Assembly (NCBI GenBank): GCA_963682175.1
Contig: OY821774.1
Location: 48,188,201 to 48,252,200, forward strand
From: Triglochin maritima
Lineage: Eukaryota > Streptophyta > Magnoliopsida > Alismatales > Juncaginaceae
Length of the DNA stretch: 64,000 bases
Direction: 5' to 3'
Each line of letters begins with the position of its first letter. Position 1 is the first letter of the stretch. Positions 37,004-49,149 of the stretch are shown piece by piece. Below the pieces are notes generated by a model that saw nothing but the letters and a program-made list of their open reading frames with translations, was not told the origin of the DNA and ran no database searches. The translations under genes and the position numbers were made by a program.

Positions 37004-38673
37004 ATACAATAATTTGTTTGAAATCAACTTTTTTTAAATAGAAAAAAAGAAAAGAAAAATGCTAACGATTAATTTCGAGTGGGCATATGACAATTAGAAT
37101 AGGAAATTCACGGAATTTCAGTAGTATTCGTCGCTTAAGTTTTATTACCACTAGCAAGCTCACGATAATGCATAGGAAAATCGTTTGACTGGAATTGTTA
37201 ATATATTATCCCGTCGCTTCATTTATAATAGCAACTGATCATGACTGGAGTTGTTAATATTATTTTCGCTGCCGATTGGAAAAGGTTAAGAGTTCTAAAT
37301 ATTAAGTACACAAAAGTCGTATCTTGTCGTTGATAAGGATGTCTACGTTGATATATTATTGCCTAGAGTGATAATATTTTCCATGTGTGACCAAGATAAA
37401 ATGAGTTTGACTTCATATACATTTCTTGCACAAAAATATGTGGGTAGGAATATATTGACTTCGTAACCTAGAAAGGACGATTGATTTGCTGATAGCTATG
37501 ACACTATACAAGTGATATTTCTCTAAATTTATTTACATTATCATTTTAATAAACTTGCTATTAGGGGGTTTTATATGTTTCTTTTGTGATATCATTTCAT
37601 CTTTGGATTTTAGGGGATTCTCCCCCTCTTCAAACATTTTTTTAATTATACTGTAGATATCAAAACTAATTGATTAGAAAAATAAATGTTTTATTTTTCT
37701 AAGATGATTAACCCTCATTTGCCGACATGTTTATGTTAATAGTTAACATAGATTATTAACTTTTACTATTATAAATTTCGGTGAAATGAGGTACGTCCCT
37801 TGGCATATTGCAGTCCACTAAATTAAGTCATCAAGCCTTTGGTGATTGGCTCAATAAATGACTCCAGCTCGACCACCAAAAAGTTAAATTAGTGACGTGA
37901 CATTTAAAATATAAGGTCCGTCCAAGACTTAGAAAGATGTCATTTCTTACTTAAGTGGTAATGGAGTAAAACAAGGACCATTCACCAAATAAAGACAAAA
38001 AAAGGTTTCCCTTCTTCTTCATGAACGCAGATAAGACTTGAACAATTATTAATAGCATTTTAATATACCATCTATCTAGTAAAGACGGATTAGAGTTCAA
38101 TTAATTCCAAGATAGTCGTCCTATTTCACTATGAAGTGAATTTATTATGACTTGCAATTAGTTCAAACAACCGCAACTTTAGATGAAAACCATTTAGACA
38201 ACTAGAATATTTCATTTTTTTGACTAGTAATACTTTAGGACGCGAAACAACATGATTGAGTCTTCTTGTCAAGTTGGATTAGAATTCCAACTTGCGAACT
38301 TTCTAACCCTAACCATCTAGAAGTATGTTTTGAAATCCATATCTTAAGCGTAGATTTGATGCTAAAACACAAGCAATTAACAACAGTTGCTACCACTTGA
38401 ATGGCGTCGAAACTTTAGAAACCATATGTCATACCATGCATTCTTATTTATTTCACACCATTCCTATCTACAACTACTGATTAATTGAATTGATGTGTGA
38501 TGTGTCACATTTGATGCTGTTTACACGAGGCCGTTGACTTGAATGGACAACAAGGAGATGGTTTGAAGGTCCAACTTTGAGCTAAAATCCACACAGAGAG
38601 AGAGAGAGAATATGGAAAGGAATAATGGGTTGGAGATGAAAGTCATTAGTAGGAATTAGAATGGGCTACGTGA
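37004..38673. other. AT-rich spacer upstream of the Copia frame
   Basis: No gene or LTR could be recognised. I specifically looked for a Copia 5' LTR and a primer-binding site near 38500-38680 and saw none. A (GA)n run occurs near 38596-38608. Confidence 0.4.
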
Positions 38674-41609
38674 GAAAATAGATTCTCCTCCGCCTCCTCT
38701 GGTCAAGAATCGGCGCTGAAGGATCTCGACAGTCGAGCCAACTCCAATCTTTTCCCATTTCCCTCGAACCTGAACATAGGTAACTTCATCTCTCTTAAAC
38801 TCACTGCAACTAACTTCTTGTTGTGGGAGATGCAAGTACTAGGGTTGGTGGAGTCGCAAGGGATGTTGGGGTTCCTTGATGGGAGTACCTCAGCTCCGAT
38901 CTACGACAAGAATGAACCGAGTCAGGACTTTCTTGCCTGGAAGCGATCTGATCGTCTGCTGAAGGCCTGGATCATTAGCTCTTTAAGCGTGGATGTTCTT
39001 AGTGTCGTTGTTAATCTTGAGACGTCAAAACAAGTCTGGGACGCTCTTCGTTTCACTTTCAACCAAGATTCTGAGGAACGTGAGTTTCACATTCTTCAAC
39101 AACTTCAGATGATCCGGAAGAAGAACTTCCACTCCCTTGATGAGTACATCCGGAAATTCAAACTTCATTGTGATGAGCTCTCTGCGATTGGTCGGCCTGT
39201 GCGAGATCAGACGAAGGTTTTTTGGCTCTTGAATGGTCTCGGGATGGATTATAATGCATTCACTACTGCCTCACTGAAATCTCCTCTTCCGTCCTTCATG
39301 AAACTCATACCGATGCTCCAAGGTTATGAAATCAGAACTCAGATTCATGCCATGGATGGACCTGGACCGATGGCCTTCTTTGGTCAACGAACGGACTCCA
39401 AAGGCAAAAATATGAATAAAGGGAAAAAGGATGGAGGCTTCACCTCCAAAGGGCGTGGCTTCCAGTCCACAACCCAAGGACAGGTGCAGCAGCCCCTTGA
39501 TCCCAGGGGTGCCACAACCCTAGCCCAAAGAGATCCTCAAAGCTTGTCTCAGAATGGTGCCATTAACCCACTCAGAAATCCTTCAGTCTCCTGTCAGATT
39601 TGTGGAAAGCAAGGGCATGAAGCTCTCAGGTGTTGGGACAGGTTTAACCACACGTACCAACCCAGAGAGATGCCTCAAGCTCTTGCAGCCCTAACCTTGG
39701 AGGAGCAAAATGCTGAATGGTTCCCTGATACTGGTGCTACTGATCATGTCACAGGTAATCAAGGTATACTTTCCTCCCTAAAAACTTATACTGGTAAGGA
39801 CAAAATCATTGTAGGAAATGGGGAGTTTCTTCCAATAACACATACTGGTAGCACTAGAATTAAGCATAAAACTGGAATTTTTCATGTTAAAGATGTCCTA
39901 CTTGCTCCTAAAATGAAAAAGAATCTACTGTCTGTAAGGAAATTCACTGCTTCTTTTCCTTACAATGTTGAATTCTCTGATGAAGAGTTTTATGTTAAAA
40001 ACAGAGAAACAGGAGTGATAGTTTCATCTGGAAAACTACAAGGAGGAATGTACTCTTTGCATAACCATGATCATACTCCTCAAGTTCATTTCTCTAACAG
40101 ACAAAGACACGTAGATGAATATACCTGGCACTGCAGACTTGGACATACAAACTCTAAAATTCTTAGCTTTTTACGAACAAATGGATGTATAAATTTTACT
40201 CCTACACCTCATAACTCTAGATTTGTTTGTAATGGCTGTCAGCTAGGAAAATCTAGTAAACTGCCTTTCTTTAATTCTGACCACAGAACTAATAAACCCT
40301 TTGAAAAGGTGCATTGTGATTTGTGGGGCCCTGCTCCTATTATGAGCAGAAACCACCACAGGTTTTATGTTGTTTTTGTAGATGATCATAGTAGGTTCAC
40401 ATGGATGTTTCCTCTTAAAACCAAATCAGATTTCTTCGAATGTTTCATAGCTTTTGAAAAATTTGTAGCAAGACAATTTAATACTGCTTTTAAGATTTTC
40501 CAGTGTGATGGTGGTGGTGAATTCATGTCCTCCAAATTTGACACACATATTAAGAATAATGGGATCCATTTGCAAATGTCTTGTCCTCACACCCCAGAAC
40601 AAAATGGGGCTGCTGAGTGTAGACATAAACTTATCACAAACATGGGACTCACTCTTATGTTTGATAGTGGAGTTCCAAAGCGCTTCTGGGTGGAAGCATT
40701 TAGCACTGCAGTTTTTCTGTTAAATAGGATTCCAGATAAAAATGGTGTTGTACCCTATATTGTTTTATATCACAAAGAACCTGATTTAACTTGCCTGAGG
40801 GTTTTTGGCTGCAGATGTTTCCCTTATCTTAGAAACTATGCTCCAGATAAATTGTCACCCAAATCTGTGCCATGTGTCTTCCTAGGATACAACATTAGAC
40901 ATAAAGGATATGTTTGTTTAAACCCTTCTTCAAATAAAATGTATATGTCCAGACATGTTATTTTTGATGAATCACTGTTTCCCTATAAAAACCCAGCCAC
41001 CTTGTTTACAAAAATGGATTGTGAATCTTCCTTTACTACCTTTTCTGATTGGCTCTGTGGAAACAATGATCTTACCACCAATATTAATTGTCATGGAAGG
41101 GATGAGACACCTTCTATAGGTATCGCTCCAACTTCCATACCAACATTAGTCCCTGATAACAGTAATCTACTTACTTATCCTGCTACCAGCTCTTGTATGC
41201 TCTCAGAATCAGAAAACAAGAGCCCTGGAGCACAAGGGGGTTCTCCAGATAAATCTGCAATTGAGGATCATTTGACCTCACAGGTGAGTGCAGGCAATGA
41301 TGATAACTCTGAGCCCCAGGTAAGCAAAGGTACTGATAATTCCCCTCAAACCTGCACTTCTGAGTCTTGTGATGTTGCTTCCATTTCCTGCAATCTGGAA
41401 CCTCACTTAGAACTCCATGGTACCACTAGTCAAAATAATCATGCTCATATTATAGCTAACATCACTGATAATGTAGTGGACACTGCTCACACTATAATAC
41501 AACCAAAGACTAATACACATGTCATGCACACTAGAAGCAAGGATGGCATCACAAAACCAAACCCTAAGTATGCTCTCTTTCATCAAACGGTTAAACAGTA
41601 CATTAATTC
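38674..41609 (+). mobile_element. Truncated Ty1/Copia retrotransposon: gag, protease and integrase, no reverse transcriptase
   Basis: One open frame runs from after a stop at 38671 without an in-frame ATG near its start; residues are counted here from the TTG at 38818. Order: UBN2-type gag (about 20-180), CCHC zinc knuckle CQICGKQGHEALRC (259-272), aspartic protease DTGATDHVTG (Asp304), GAG-pre-integrase HCRLGH (about 438), and integrase core with Asp501 (CDLWGP), Asp564 (QCDGGGEF) and Glu600, giving the DD35E spacing. A Ser/Asn-rich linker and HTRSKDGITKPNPKYALF follow, which in intact elements precedes the reverse transcriptase. The frame instead runs into inverted LTR sequence of another family at about 41610 and stops at 41631. 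Neither its own LTR nor RT/RNase H is present. The frame is otherwise free of stops, so the truncation may be recent. Confidence 0.9.
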
Positions 41610-42359
41610 GGTCGACCGTCTCACAATATAAATTCAAACCAACATTATTTATCTTCAAACGGTCGAACGACAAAGGGAACATGTTCGACCGAAAACTACC
41701 AGAGTCTTCATCTTCTTCGTAAATCACGTTTAACCGGTCGAATGCTATGCGCGTCGTCCGACCGGTAAGGGATAAATCTTAACTTTTACACTTCATTCGG
41801 TCGACCGAAACCCATACTGGTCGACCGTTCAGTCATGCATTTCAAATTGAACTTTGCGTCAACGAGGTTTCATACCTTTGGCAATCCAACTAAACTCTCA
41901 CACACCTAGTGTGAGTCACTAATTCGAACTTGACATACCTTATAGTCTTAGTTGACGCTGAATTTGCTGATAGAAACCCTTCTTCTCACTTCCTTTCCTT
42001 AACCTCTTGATCCTCCGGTGATTGCCTTGTATATGCTTAATCCGACTTCGTTCACTTCTTCCTTTCCAACTAATAGCTTACACTCGACTTCACTCTCACG
42101 ATACAAAGTTGACAGAGGTGCTCGAGGCAATGAAGGGTTGAGAGGGTGAAGAGGATACGCAAAATGAAAAGGAAGATAAGATTAACTGTTATATCCCCAA
42201 CCTCCCAAACAACCAACCCTAATAAGCCACCTCAATCTTTCTAATCTTATCTACGTTTCTTCACCTCCAAGTTAAAGGTAACATGGATAATTCCCTTAAC
42301 TTCTCTATTAACTTAATTAACCTATTAATAGGTTTAATTTAACTTAAGTAAGGATTACA
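41610..42359 (-). mobile_element. Partial, inverted LTR (copy 3) of the CGGTCGACCG-rich family
   Basis: Read on the minus strand, it begins TGTAATCCTTAC at 42359, passes a leader and AAGGTATGTCAAG (about 41937), and enters a block with seven CGGTCGACCG/TTCGACCG-type motifs (41611-41830). It then ends abruptly at the Copia junction. The 3' half of the LTR is missing. The order of parts matches copies 1 and 2. Confidence 0.75.
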
Positions 42360-42875
42360 ATTCTCACGGTAGATGTAAAGCTCACAACCTGCACAATATT
42401 CGGTCTCATATTAGTTAGTGGATTAATGGTTCACTTAACGCGTTAATATCTATGTGGGTCTACCTTCTGCATTCTACTGTTGAAAGATAGTCTTGTATTT
42501 TCTATCAATAAGAAAGATAGTCTTGCATTAAGAGTCATCAATGTGACAACTAGCATGTACTTGGACAAGATTTCCCACCACACTTTCGTATTTTTCTCCG
42601 GAGAATAACTCATAGGTTTTTGTACTCTTTTTTTTTAATTTTAAGGGTAACTCAGTAAACCGCCATTCTTTTCAAACTCTTCCGTCAAGTGTTCTCAAAA
42701 TATTAAGTATTTGAAAATAAAATTTTAGTTTTCTATGCTTCAAGTGACCAAACATGTGCAAAAAAACCTCACTTTAACATCCTCTAAAAAAATACTTATC
42801 TTTTCACATCTTCCCAAAATACCAATGTCTATCTCATGAGACCACTAACATAAAACATCATATGTCTGCTTTGCG

Positions 42876-43620
42876 GGGATTGATCATTGATGAGCTCGAT
42901 ATGCACTAGATAATAGATCGATAATTCAGTCGACCCACAACGACACGATTACTGAGGAAAGTCTACAACGACTCTGTTTTCTTCTCTTCAGATGTCACGT
43001 CAGTCATTAAGAGTGAAGCGTGAAAACTACACGATGTGACCTCGATATGATGAATCAAGAGGGTCGTCTTTGTTTGGATCGATGAGCTGGACATGCATGC
43101 ACTCGATAATGACTCAATATTTTACTCAACACGATTATTGAGGATGTTTTTTCCCGTTTTACTTACCTAATCACCAAACGTCAACTCAGCAATTAAAGGA
43201 AAAGCATGAAAACTGTACCAATGTGTGGTTCGAGGTGACGTTATGTTGGGATCGATGAGCTCGAACGTACTTGATCTAAGCTCGATATGTTACGTGACTA
43301 TCAATGACATGTTTTGGGGTGTTTTTGACAGTCGGGTTTCCTTCTGTCGAAACGTCTCGTCGGTTATGAGCAAAGTGTGAAAAACCATATTAATGGGAGG
43401 CTCGATATGCGTACGATATGATGAAGAAAATGGCTTCTCTACATTGGGATTGATGAGTTCGATATGTACTCGACATGAGCTCGATATTCTGTCAACCTTC
43501 TCTCTATCATATGAGCGCGACTAAAACGTGCGATTATCGAGGGCATTTTCGACGGTTGGTTACCTTCTCTCCAGAGGTCGCGTCTGTCATCAGGATAACA
43601 TAAAACACCCTCCTCTTCTT
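42876..43620 (+). repeat. Diverged tandem repeat, ~175-200 bp unit, four copies
   Basis: Units start near 42876, 43075, 43248 and 43446 with GGGAT(C/T)GATGAGCTCGATATG-like sequence. Each continues with CACGATTA(C/T)(T/C)GAGG and a TTCTCTTCAGATGTC/GAAACGTC-like block. The first unit forms part of the left inverted repeat, and its counterpart appears inverted at 45230-45350. Confidence 0.75.
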
Positions 43621-44109
43621 TCGACCTTACGCCATTGCACTTCTTTTGCCAACGTCTACTTCTCTTAACCACATTCCATTCCCAAAATGATGCGCAACGA
43701 CGACATTGCCCACGTCGGACCCATCGACGACATCCTCTATTGTTGCGGTTGCCCCACATGATAAGTGTGTGTCGGGTCCTCAACCGGGGTGGTGCAACAT
43801 ACTTGACATTGCGGAGCCCCACGACGCCAGAATGCACATTTTACGTGTATGACGCAATGTCTCCAGTTTGACCGCTCCCGGAACCACTAGAGGAGGTCAA
43901 GCAGACCCTGGTAGAACTCCACGGCATGATAGCCGGCGTGGAGTGCCACTTTTAATGTTTTGTTCTATGATACTTTTTACATTGTTTTTTGTTAGTATTC
44001 GAATGTTGTTAATGGTTTACGTTGTTTTTAGTTAATATTCAAATGTTGTGAATGACTTACATTGTTTTCTGTTAATATTCGAATATTAACTATCGACCAA
44101 CGTCCAACG

Positions 44110-44490
44110 TTGAGCTCTATCGAGGTTAAAGGAGAGACTTCATTCATATTTCATTTGAAAAGACACAAGTAAATGATATTTTTTTAGTCGTAAAGCGTCG
44201 AGTGTGTATCGAACGACCGTCGAACCACAATCGAGCTTAAAGAAGAGACTTCATTCAGACGTCGTTTGAAAAGACACAAGTAAATGATGTTTCTTTTTTA
44301 GTCATAGACCGTCGAGTATATCGAATGACCATCGAACCACAATCGAGGTTCAAGGAGAGACTTCATTCAGACGTCGTAGACTCGTTTTAAAAGACACAAG
44401 TAAGGGGTGTTTTTTAGTCGTTGACCGTCAAGTGTGTATCGAACGACCATTGAATCACAGTCGAGGTTCAAGGAGAGAGCAAGGACATAT
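44110..44490 (+). repeat. Tandem repeat, ~112-119 bp unit, three full copies plus part
   Basis: Units start near 44119, 44231, 44342 and 44461. They share TCGAGGTT(A/C)AAGGAGAGACTT, CATTCAGACGTCG, AAAAGACACAAGTAA and a GTGTATCGAACGACC block. They are ordered head to tail within the long-TIR element. Confidence 0.8.
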
Positions 44491-45461
44491 CACAATCACA
44501 AAGACAAACAAAAAACACAAATACAAACGTCGTCCCATTATTGATAGTAACTATTACCGAGGTATAAGGAGAGAACAATGAGAGACTACAAATACAAACA
44601 CAAAGACAAACAAAAAACACACACACACACACAAATTATAAATATCTTACCAGTCAATTGGAAGAGAATTGTATGCTCAGATGTCGCTTGCAAGTCAAAA
44701 AGATAGTTTTGTGTATCTCTTGGCTCTAACTCAACTTAGCAGTCTTCCAGAAAAACTTCCGGATCCTTGGGTTCTTTACGCTCTGGTCGGGTTTATCTAC
44801 CGGTGGAGGAGACGAATCGAATATACTTAGTTGGGACTTGGGAGGGGATAAATTACACAACTAAATGGAAGACAAATTAACCTCTGATTTTATAGACCCT
44901 GTAATGAAGGGCTACGTCTCTTTGCATGAAAGGTTGTGTCCTAAAATGGAAGGAATGTTGACCGGTTGTGTCTCTTCGCATAATAATGACCTGTCTCATC
45001 GTGGGACGTTTTACTTCGACATATGAACATTTATCATATTGGCCATCGTGCCCATGTCAAGTTTTTGTATAACACATGTCGAATCATAGAGAAGTATAAC
45101 TATCGAGCATACACATCGACAACGATATTGTCGCATAGCATCGAGTACAATACAACTCTATCGATTTTGAAACAATTTAAAATAGAGAGACAGTGAAACA
45201 CCATTTATTTGAGTCAAAGTGGGAAACGGAACCGTCGAAGACTTTCATCAGTAATCGTGTCGTTGTTGGTCAACTGAATTATTGAACCACTATCGAGTGC
45301 ATATCGAGCTTATCGGTTAAAGGGCATATCAGTTTCATCAATGATCAATCCCAACAAAGCATGCATAGGTTGTTCCATGTTTGTGGTCCCACGAGATAGG
45401 CAACGGTATTTTGGGAATAAGTTGAAAGATAAATATATTTTCCAGATGATGTTAAAGTGAG

Positions 45462-45853
45462 GATGTTGAGGTGGATGTGTGACCATACGCGAATGTATCG
45501 GATTAGAAATGAAGACATTCGTGAGAGAGTTGTAGTTGCTCCAATTGAAGAGAAAGTTATCCAACACAGACTGAGAGTGTATGAACATGTGCAAAGAAGA
45601 CCTATGGATGCACCTATAATATGAGGGATATTGAATCGGATCGAAGACATAAAAATAGGAAGAGGCAGACCACAATTGACTTTGGAAGAAACGGTCAAAA
45701 AAGATTTAAAAGATTGGAATATTCTCAAGAATTTGCATTGGATAGAAACGTGTTGAAGAATGTGATTCACGTGCCTGAACCGTGACTCCTTAAAGTTTCA
45801 TTTCTAGCATACCCCAACTAGTTTGGGATAAAAAGCTTTGTTGTCGTTGTTGT
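45462..45853 (+). mobile_element. 5'-truncated RTE-type LINE inside the right TIR of the long-TIR element
   Basis: The plus strand encodes the C-terminal tail typical of plant RTE-clade reverse transcriptases (MLRWMCDHTR, RVVVAPIEEKV, RPMDAPI, GRGRPQLT), interrupted by stops. It ends after CCAACTAGTTTGGGATAAAA in a TTGTTGTCGTTGTTG tail, the microsatellite-like 3' end of this clade. A perfect 15-bp direct repeat, TGATGTTAAAGTGAG, flanks it (45447-45461 and 45854-45868) and belongs to the interrupted inverted repeat. The insertion is therefore younger than the host element. Confidence 0.88.
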
Positions 45854-45953
45854 TGATGTTAAAGTGAGATTTTTTTTTGCAGAGATTGAGTCACTTCAGG
45901 CATATAAAACCAAATTCTATTTTGAAAAATATCTAATAGCCGGCTGAACACGT

Positions 45954-46917
45954 TCCCCTATATTGTTGTCCAAGCTAGACAATGAGAAAAAGTAATATTA
46001 ATCACACACGTTGATGATCAATTGATTTTAAGTTAGATACTCATACTTCAATAATATCATTTATAATTCTTGTATTATATAACTTTATATATAATCCACT
46101 TTAAAATTGTGTTCTTCTTTCTCTACAGCAAGTTTCATTTGTCAGTTGCTTGCGCCGATCAATTTTTCCGACATCCCTGTAAATAATTACAGTCACTGTA
46201 CATGCGTCATGTGGGTATAATATATTCGCTGGATGAACACTTTTGAAAATGAGAAATCGAGACCAACCATATACCCTGGAAGTATCATAAGTTACTTTAA
46301 CAACAATATATATTATATAATAATATATAGGTCATTCCGAATTCCCAAAGATCGGTTAGCTGTACCTAATTAATTAGCTTTCAAGGATCAATGATACGAG
46401 CGCACATTATGATTTTCACGGTTTGGACCAATCATATTCACTTGGATATTAATTTAGATAGTAAGTTGGCAACACATCTAAACATTAATTGTAAAAAAAT
46501 AACCACAAAAGTTATTGTCTTTCGTTATTTACCCAACTCTGTAGAAAGAATGAAAAGATTTATATTGATCAATAAAGAAGTCATATGTCAATTTCAACTC
46601 TTTATGTAAATTAATAGATCTTATCATCATAATTTACCACTTGAATTCACGTAGTAACCTTGTGATTGGGAGTATGTACTTTCGGTGTGAAGTGTGTGAA
46701 TCTAATCTTTCATAATCTTTAGGAAATGATATTTGGATCTTAAACATTGATGTTCTGATTAGGATAGTGTTGCTTAAAAGTCAAGATGTGAATAAATACC
46801 CTTTGGAAATTCCATTTTCAACAAGAAGTCATGTTTGTTCATAGTTTCCGGTCCCGATCAACGCATCAAATTCAAATGACTCATTAAACACATATAAATT
46901 ATCTCTCGTTTATCACG
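45954..46917. other. AT-rich spacer
   Basis: I see no gene and no bounded repeat here. Confidence 0.4.
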
Positions 46918-47580
46918 TTCGATTTTGTATGAATATATGGTTGGAATCGTATCGACTCTACATCTCTAATCAGTTGTGACTTCTAAGATATGATTATGTT
47001 TTAAAAATACTTGACCCAAAAGAAGAAAGTGTTAATTCAAATTAAGTCCCACAATCCCATTGATGTGATGGTTCACTCAAGAATTACGACCATAATTTAG
47101 CCGTGTTAACAACCTTTTTCTCATCTTATCCAATTTTATAAATACCCAGAGATTCTAGAACTCGAATTTACGGACCCCAATAGTTTGATTATCGTTCTCT
47201 TGACCGAAAGTAGGAATTTCACTCGCGAACCAAACACAATGACCTCAGGTATTCGATTTTGCATGGATATATGGTTGGAACCGTATCGACTTTACATCTC
47301 TAATCAGTTGTAAATTCCAAGATATGATTATGTTTTAAGAATACTTGACCCAGAAGAAGAAAGTGTTAATTCAAAGTCCCACAATCCCATTGATGCGGGT
47401 TCACTCAAAAATTACGACCTTAATTTAGTTGTGTTAACAACTTTTTTCTCATCTTATCCAATTTTATAAATACCCCGAGATTCTAGAACTCGAATTTACG
47501 GACCCCAATAGTTGGAGTGTCATTTCGCTCGGCCGAAAGTAAGAAGAATCACTCGCGGACCAAACACAATGACCTCAAAT
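46918..47580. repeat. Direct tandem duplication of a ~334-bp unit
   Basis: Unit 1 (46918-47250) and unit 2 (47252-47580) start with TTCGATTTTG(T/C)ATG(A/G)ATATAT and end with CAAACACAATGACCTCA. They match along nearly their whole length with scattered changes and small indels. Each unit contains ATTTTATAAATACCC, a TATA-like box, followed by GAGATTCTAGAACTCGAATT. No open frame follows either unit. Confidence 0.85.
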
Positions 47581-49149
47581 TCTATAAGATTCGAGACTAG
47601 ATTGAAGAAGGATGTATGATACTCAACCCAGAAGACTGATACGAGCGAACCATTTAAAAAATTAATTATCAGCAAACAATGTGTCTTAAATGTCAAAAGA
47701 CACAATTTAACCCCTTGGATTGACAATTTCACCGAGATAAAGCTGCATTTATAAGAAATTGTGGACTATCATTCAAAATTTTATACTCCCCACAAGGGAA
47801 CGTGTTGCACTAAACCCTATCCTTGACTTTTAGACAAGTATTCTTTTCTCACTGGGAAAGAAAAACGAAGGCAGGAAGGTATAAAATCCAATGAAATCAT
47901 CACCAAGAAATTAGTTGAACAGAGGATGTAACGAGTAGAAGGATCTCAAAACTCAGAAGAAATTCTTATTTTAATCAATGTGGGTTATTGTCTAACATGT
48001 CCGTGATGTATTTTCGTATTTCGTGTAAAATTACCGAGCTTAGTTTCTAGTTTTACTTTTAAAAATAACTGCTCAAAATATTTAGAACACTTTTGGCATT
48101 CGATTCCCCACTTGTTTGCTAATAGTTCATAACTTTTTCCTTTCTTTTCATGGATATAGTTTTTTTTTTGCTAAACAACTAGATGCGAATAAGTAATTCT
48201 AGTATGAGTATCTAACCTTTAATGAAGAAATTATAAATATTTCATAGGATTCAACTTAACTCTAAACTCTGCAACATGAAAGTATGGTTGTCAATATTAC
48301 ACGAAACACGATTACACGACACGAACTTAGTGGATATGGATTGAGAATTTGAACATAATTAATAAATATGTTCGATATGACAACATGATTATTAAATGAG
48401 TTTGATATGAATTTCTGCTGCAAAAATGATTTAACACCATTAAGACACAATAAATAATTAAATAATTAGGTACACCATTACGAATACTACACGATTAAGA
48501 CACGACTAATACCTACAAGTCTACAATTAATATATAAGTTATAAATTATAATGAACGGGTGACGTGCAATCATGCAATCCGGTATTCGTGTAATAAACGG
48601 AACTAATTGTGTATGAATTATTGTTTAATTGTGTAAACGGAAGTCATGTTAAACATGTACACGAAGTAACCCGTTTAATAATCGTGTATAGGGCTGAGCA
48701 ACAACCGGTCCGGTCCGGTCGATTTGGAGTTGTGTCGTCCGTGGTTTTTCCCGCATTGGGTTTCCACGTTAAATCTTGTATGTTTTGCGTGGTTTGGTGT
48801 TTTGGATTTGCAATTGTGATTTCTTTCTCTATTGGATTTGTTATTTTCGATTCCGCTGCGTACTTAGAATTAGTTTTAATTCCTAACAATATATATATGA
48901 TTAATGTTGCAAAAGCAACTCGTTGTATTGATATCAAAATTGTTTACAAGATCTGGAGTTACAAAATTGGGCAGATCGAGTGCAAATACGAAGTAAGATA
49001 ACAACTAGGTTGACTTTCAAGTGGGCCTTGTAGAGACTAAATGCACAAGCAATTAGAGCTAATTAAGTACATAGCAACACATAAGAAAATTAGAACAAGT
49101 AAAACTAAGGGAAAGAACCCTGTCTAGCTAGAGCTAGCATAGGAAAAGT
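47581..49149. other. Spacer with hAT-like repeat fragments
   Basis: The ACACGA-rich sequence at about 48290-48690 and TAGGGCTGAGCAACAACCGG at about 48690 followed by GGTCCGGTCC resemble degraded hAT-type elements. Their ends could not be fixed. No gene is recognised. Confidence 0.35.

Larger units (their letters stand above)
42687..45953. mobile_element. Long-TIR DNA element (MULE/foldback-like) with subterminal tandem repeats
   Basis: The left end (42687 to about 42980) is the reverse complement of the right end (about 45222-45953 once a LINE insertion is removed). Matching blocks include AAGTGTTC, CCTCACTTTAACATC, TTCCCAAAATACC, GGGATTGATCATTGATGA and ACAACGACACGATTACTGA. The inverted repeats are thus about 300 bp. 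The interior has tandem arrays at 42876-43620 and 44110-44490. I see no transposase. A short frame near 43688 with CCGCP has stops and is unassigned. The exact outer ends and target duplication are uncertain. Confidence 0.7.

Noticed and set aside
43439..43837. 132-residue minus-strand open frame
   Set aside because: It runs across the tandem-repeat array of the long-TIR element and shows no domain.
45310..45770. Two minus-strand open frames of 121 and 141 residues
   Set aside because: Antisense to the RTE LINE tail; the plus strand carries the recognisable family motifs.
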